A program made the position numbers and the translations under genes. The notes beneath the pieces were generated by a model. The model saw only the letters and a program-made list of their open reading frames with translations, had not been told where the DNA came from and made no database searches. This document shows, in pieces, positions 61,037 through 64,000 of a DNA stretch of 64,000 bases. Every line of letters begins with the position of its first letter. Positions within the stretch are counted from its first letter, which is position 1. The stretch is from the NCBI RefSeq assembly GCF_000190435.1, contig NC_015152.1, positions 750,458 through 814,457 on the forward strand, read 5' to 3'. This stretch comes from Sphaerochaeta globosa str. Buddy. Its GTDB lineage: Bacteria > Spirochaetota > Spirochaetia > Sphaerochaetales > Sphaerochaetaceae.

Positions 61037-61070
61037 GAATACTATAATAAAACTGAGGCAAGAGATTATC

Positions 61071-61961
61071 ATGAACTATCTATCGGTAGCTGACACTGCA
61101 AAGAAATGGAATATGTCAGAGCGTACTGTGCGTAATTACTGTGCAAATGGAAAGATTCCTGAAGCATTCCTTACCGGCAAAACATGGAACATCCCAAAGA
61201 ATGCCATGAAGCCGGGTAGGATTAATACTCATGCAGCCACACCACAAACGCTACTGGAGATTCTCAAGGTTGAGCACGATGCAAAAACCTCGGGTGGTAT
61301 CTACCACAAGGTGCAGATTGACCTTACCTATAACTCAAACCATATCGAAGGCAGCCGCCTTACTCACGACCAGACCCGCTATATCTTCGAAACGAACACC
61401 ATCGGTTTTCCCACAGAATCCATGAATGTAGACGACATCATAGAGACTGCCAACCATTTCAAGTGCATCGATATGATCATAGCGCGGTCAAAGTTTGCAT
61501 TATCTGAGAGTTTTATCAAGGAACTTCACCGTACGCTGAAAAGCGGCACCAGCGACTGGCGTCGCGGCTGGTTTGCAGTGGGCGACTACAAGCGTTTGCC
61601 CAATGAGGTTGGCGGCAAAGAAACCACGTTACCGGAAAAAGTACCCTCTGAGATGCGTGAGCTGCTGGCAACATATAATGCAGTCCAGGGTAAGACTCTG
61701 GATGAAATTATTGATTTTCATGTACGCTTCGAGTCCATTCATCCGTTTCAGGACGGAAACGGTCGTGTTGGTCGACTGATTATGTTCAAAGAATGCCTAA
61801 GAAACGGCATCGTGCCGTTCATCATTGATGATGCTATGAAGATGTTCTATTATCGAGGCCTTGATGAGTGGAACAGCGAAAAAGGCTATCTGAGAGACAC
61901 TTGTCTCTCTGCTCAGGATACTTTCAAGGAATACCTGGACTATTTCAGAATTGCTTACTGA
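61071..61961 (+). CDS. Fic-domain protein with N-terminal helix-turn-helix
   Basis: The product is 296 residues. Residues 1-45 form an excisionase/MerR-like helix-turn-helix (LSVADTAKKWNMSERTVRNY). The Fic core motif HPFQDGNGRVGR begins at H224, complete with the catalytic histidine and the asparagine and arginines that bind ATP. Upstream, S89-x3-E93-G94 (SNHIEG) matches the inhibitory helix motif, so the enzyme is probably self-inhibited. Fic proteins add AMP to target proteins. The DNA-binding part may act on the inverted repeats in its own promoter. It is not next to a recognisable antitoxin gene. Confidence 0.85.
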   Translation: MNYLSVADTAKKWNMSERTVRNYCANGKIPEAFLTGKTWNIPKNAMKPGRINTHAATPQTLLEILKVEHDAKTSGGIYHKVQIDLTYNSNHIEGSRLTHDQTRYIFETNTIGFPTESMNVDDIIETANHFKCIDMIIARSKFALSESFIKELHRTLKSGTSDWRRGWFAVGDYKRLPNEVGGKETTLPEKVPSEMRELLATYNAVQGKTLDEIIDFHVRFESIHPFQDGNGRVGRLIMFKECLRNGIVPFIIDDAMKMFYYRGLDEWNSEKGYLRDTCLSAQDTFKEYLDYFRIAY

Positions 61962-61993
61962 TTGTTATATCGTACTTTGCAGAGGTGAATAAT

Positions 61994-62022
61994 GGCAAAC
62001 CCTTTAGCTAAAAAGGTTTGCC
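61994..62022 (+). terminator. Hairpin downstream of fic
   Basis: GGCAAACC (61994-62001) and GGTTTGCC (62015-62022) pair perfectly, with inner CTTT/AAAG pairing. There is no T tract on either strand, so termination is only likely, not certain. Confidence 0.45.
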
Positions 62023-62026
62023 TTAC

Positions 62027-62056
62027 GTGCCCAGAAGAAGACTCGAACTTCCACGA
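62027..62056 (-). pseudogene. tRNA-Leu-like 3' end remnant
   Basis: On the minus strand a T arm (GGAAG-TTCGAGT-CTTCT) is followed by TCTGGGC and A, the acceptor 3' strand and discriminator of a tRNA-Leu, but then CGT instead of CCA. No matching 5' acceptor strand (GCCCAGA) is seen within 100 bp. It looks like a decayed tRNA end or an attachment-site remnant. Confidence 0.4.
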
Positions 62057-62065
62057 GTGTGAAAG

Positions 62066-62131
62066 AGCTAGGACTCGAATCTTTGGATGTTACCTGCTTT
62101 CAGATAGTCCTACTAGCATTACCGGATACTA
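62066..62131 (-). pseudogene. Second decayed tRNA-like sequence
   Basis: Read on the minus strand, a D-loop-like CCGGTAATGC, an anticodon-like CTGAAAG and a T-loop-like GATTCGAGTCC follow in tRNA order and spacing, but stems are broken by mismatches. It lies directly beside the tRNA-Leu-like remnant. Confidence 0.3.
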
Positions 62132-62302
62132 GTTTGTTAACATCTTTCACAGGATACTATATTCCCCTTTTTTATCCGATTCCTCACGCTGTTGGCGTCG
62201 GGCGGAAACAACATACAAGACAATAGAAAAGAACCAAAACAGAAATGGGACATGAGGACCTATACTGGTGGATGACCAAATCTGCCAAGTAAAGGAGAAC
62301 AC

Positions 62303-62390
62303 ATGTCCCAAGAGATTACATAGGATATACTATCACGTAAACAGTAGAGGCACTTGCAGAAGAATGACTTTAAGCTCATGCCCAAACGAG
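62303..62390 (+). pseudogene. Frameshifted N-terminal remnant of a Y1 (IS200/RAYT-type) transposase
   Basis: AAAGGAG sits 5 bp before an ATG (62303) whose own frame stops after six codons. The +1 frame continues RLHRIYYHVNSRGTCRRM, which resembles the YHVxxRG start of Y1-type transposases, then loses similarity. This looks like a decayed transposase start with a frameshift. The rest of the gap 61962-62524 holds no intact gene. Confidence 0.35.
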
Positions 62391-62456
62391 AATGCGGGGA
62401 AGTCGTATTTGGAACTTATACTTCTCAATTCGATGTATTCAATTTCAGTATACAAG

Positions 62457-62494
62457 TATTTAGAAGTTACTCGATTAGTAGACCTACTTCTAAA
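62457..62494 (+). repeat. 38-bp inverted repeat, left copy, flanking the AAA/DUF4143 gene
   Basis: This copy starts TATTTAGAAGTTACTCGAT and ends TACTTCTAAA. It matches the reverse complement of 63832-63869 at 31 of 38 positions without gaps. Each copy is also an internal dyad (TTTAGAAGT/ACTTCTAAA). It lies 30 bp downstream of the gene's stop codon. Confidence 0.8.
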
Positions 62495-62524
62495 CGCTTG
62501 TTTCGATACACATGACCCAGGGGG

Positions 62525-63817
62525 TCAGAGTGCATCAAGCGCGGATTCATCAAGGAGAAAATCCATCAATCCAATGGTAATCACGCCTTTCTCATTCACC
62601 CATGGTTTCATCTTTGTTTTTGATATGATGATCTTACGGAAAAAATCATCCACTTCAAGTAAAGGCCGTTGCTCCTGCTGTTGCTTATCCGGAGAGTCCA
62701 TTCTCAGGGTAGACTGGATGTAATACTTTTTCATCCCTTTATTAATGATGAAATCAATTTCCAGATTGCTCTGACGTACTTTCTGGTCATCTCCTTTTAC
62801 ATTTGCAGTTACAACACCTACATCAACAGCGAAGCCCCGGCTGATAAGGTTGTTAAAAATGATGTTTTCCATCATATGGGACTCCTCTTGCTGCCGGAAG
62901 TTCAATCGAGCATTCCTGAGTCCTAAATCCACGCAGTAGTATTTTGAAGGATATGAAAAATACCTTTTTCCCTTGACATCATACCGCTTTACACAGCTGA
63001 ATAAAAATGAATCACAAAGGTAACCAAGATAAGAGGATACTGTATTTGAGTTCACGTTCGTCTGCCTTGCCGACGACAGTGCATTTGCAAGACGATTGGC
63101 ATTAGTCAGTGATCCAATGGAAGAGCTAAGCGCATCAGTAATCTGTTCCAATACATCAGGTAATGCGATCCTATATCTTTCGATGATATCCTTGAAGTAA
63201 ATCTCAGTGAAAAGATTTTGTAAATATCCCACTTTATCTTCCGGTTCTGAGTAACGCAGAACTCCTGGAAGCCCTCCGAACAATGCGTATTGCTCGTATG
63301 CATCCTCTTTATCTCCACCTGTAAAGTCGTAAAACTCCTTGAAAGAAAGTGGCCAAATTTCAACCGTATCTCCACGGCCACGGAATGATGTCAAGACATC
63401 ATTGCTGAGCATTCTTGAATTGCTCCCGGTAACATAGATGTCTGTATTTTTCAATCTCATAAGTCCGTTGAGCATATCGTAAAGCTCTGTCGTAACAGTA
63501 TTATCCATTTCATTCCGTTTGAGTGCATACTGAACTTCATCAATGAAGACATAGTACATTTGACTGGAGTTTTCCAATTTTGCTCTGATGAAAGTATTAA
63601 GCTTGGAGACGTCACGGTACTGTGTGTAGTGGATATCGTCCAAGGCTATGCCAATAATTTGTTCTTCTTTCACTCCAGTAGAGATAAGGTAATCATGATA
63701 AAGATTGAACAAGAGAAAGCTCTTGCCACTTCTTCTCAAACCAATGATGACTTTCACCATTCCGTTTTCCCTTCTCCGTATTAGTTTTTGAAGGTAATAG
63801 TCACGCTTGATTATCAT
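62525..63817 (-). CDS. AAA ATPase with DUF4143 domain
   Basis: The protein has 430 residues. The Walker A motif is GLRRSGKSFLL and Walker B is YYVFIDEVQY, both in the N-terminal AAA_14 domain; YVTGSNSRML follows as sensor 1. The C-terminal DUF4143 part contains YCVDLGLRNARLNFR and EIDFIINKG, a restriction-endonuclease-like E-x-D-F-hydrophobic-hydrophobic core. This family is widespread, often in several copies per genome, and its function is unknown. The gene is alone between two 38-bp inverted repeats. No other gene shares its transcript. Confidence 0.85.
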   Translation of the reverse strand: MIIKRDYYLQKLIRRRENGMVKVIIGLRRSGKSFLLFNLYHDYLISTGVKEEQIIGIALDDIHYTQYRDVSKLNTFIRAKLENSSQMYYVFIDEVQYALKRNEMDNTVTTELYDMLNGLMRLKNTDIYVTGSNSRMLSNDVLTSFRGRGDTVEIWPLSFKEFYDFTGGDKEDAYEQYALFGGLPGVLRYSEPEDKVGYLQNLFTEIYFKDIIERYRIALPDVLEQITDALSSSIGSLTNANRLANALSSARQTNVNSNTVSSYLGYLCDSFLFSCVKRYDVKGKRYFSYPSKYYCVDLGLRNARLNFRQQEESHMMENIIFNNLISRGFAVDVGVVTANVKGDDQKVRQSNLEIDFIINKGMKKYYIQSTLRMDSPDKQQQEQRPLLEVDDFFRKIIISKTKMKPWVNEKGVITIGLMDFLLDESALDAL

Positions 63818-63831
63818 ATTGTACTTCCTTA

Positions 63832-63869
63832 TTTAGAAGTAGCTTGTTTTATCGAGTTACTTCTAAATA
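63832..63869 (-). repeat. 38-bp inverted repeat, right copy, flanking the AAA/DUF4143 gene
   Basis: Read on the minus strand it starts TATTTAGAAGTAACTCGAT and ends TACTTCTAAA, the inverted partner of 62457-62494. As a dyad its arms are a perfect 13 bp (63829-63841 and 63858-63870). It lies 14 bp upstream of the start codon. Beyond it, 63871-64000 holds no gene that can be supported. Confidence 0.8.
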
Positions 63870-64000
63870 AATAGTATAGGGCAATACTTGATAATGCAAG
63901 GATATTACCACGAAGTTTTTATGGGAAAGAAGGTAGTATGAAAGACGATAAGTAACGCAGGAATACAATTGTGAGTTTGGTAAAGGCATACAATTCCCTT

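Noticed and set aside
60802-64000. A complete prophage or conjugative element at the right end
   Set aside because: No integrase, structural or conjugation genes are present. Only scattered remnants and two accessory genes are seen.

Overview
The window looks like a chromosome segment from a free-living, fermentative spirochaete of the Sphaerochaeta type. The clues are exported binding proteins whose mature ends carry short G-x-K-E or A-x-E-S style motifs (AQGSKEA, AAGTKES, SAGTKEE, ANGQKE), a dense set of TRAP, TTT and ABC sugar importers, plant-glycan glycosidases, and a moderate G+C content. This assignment is inferred from protein style only. No rRNA, intact tRNA or CRISPR array was seen.

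Layout. 1-8.6 kb: a truncated GltS-like symporter gene, an acyltransferase with a zinc ribbon, a TRAP importer (dctPQM) with a glycerophosphodiester phosphodiesterase, its divergent LacI regulator, an MFS transporter and a P-II-like protein. 8.7-25.3 kb: two tripartite tricarboxylate (TTT) transporter operons arranged back to back. Each has its own GntR regulator and its own palindromic operator. The left operon adds an aldolase, a large transketolase-like enzyme and a TIM-barrel isomerase. The right operon adds an aldolase, a 2-hydroxyacid dehydrogenase, an RraA-like protein, a GarR-type reductase and a DapA-type aldolase. The last two genes form a block of strikingly high G+C whose left edge lies inside a coding sequence. 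25.5-33.6 kb: small unknown genes, an arabinoside ABC importer with a GH51 arabinofuranosidase, an ArsR-like regulator and two conserved hypotheticals. 33.7-45 kb: housekeeping and accessory single genes (UPF0316, ACR3, DUF4256, an alkyltransferase-like protein, a cystine-type symporter, a PTS EIIC-like protein, an MBL hydrolase, GNAT/YoaP, a WYL regulator with its GyrI-like target, an alpha/beta hydrolase, VOC, LysE). 45.2-51.9 kb: a LacI regulator, a second sugar ABC importer and a GH31 alpha-xylosidase. 52-54.6 kb: a membrane protein, a small unknown protein and an aldo/keto reductase. 54.7-60.8 kb: a GH127 beta-L-arabinofuranosidase with a third sugar ABC importer and a divergent AraC regulator. 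60.8-64 kb: an accessory region with a Fic protein, decayed tRNA-like and transposase-like remnants, and an AAA/DUF4143 ATPase flanked by a pair of inverted 38-bp repeats.

How the parts fit. Three ABC importers without ATPase genes feed sugars released by GH51, GH31 and GH127 enzymes, which suggests uptake of arabinan, arabinoxylan or xyloglucan side chains. The two TTT loci appear to import and break down hydroxylated carboxylic or sugar acids by retro-aldol steps. In all six binding-protein operons a strong hairpin follows the binding-protein gene. The most unusual item is the repeat-flanked AAA/DUF4143 gene at the right end, which looks like a candidate small mobile unit.
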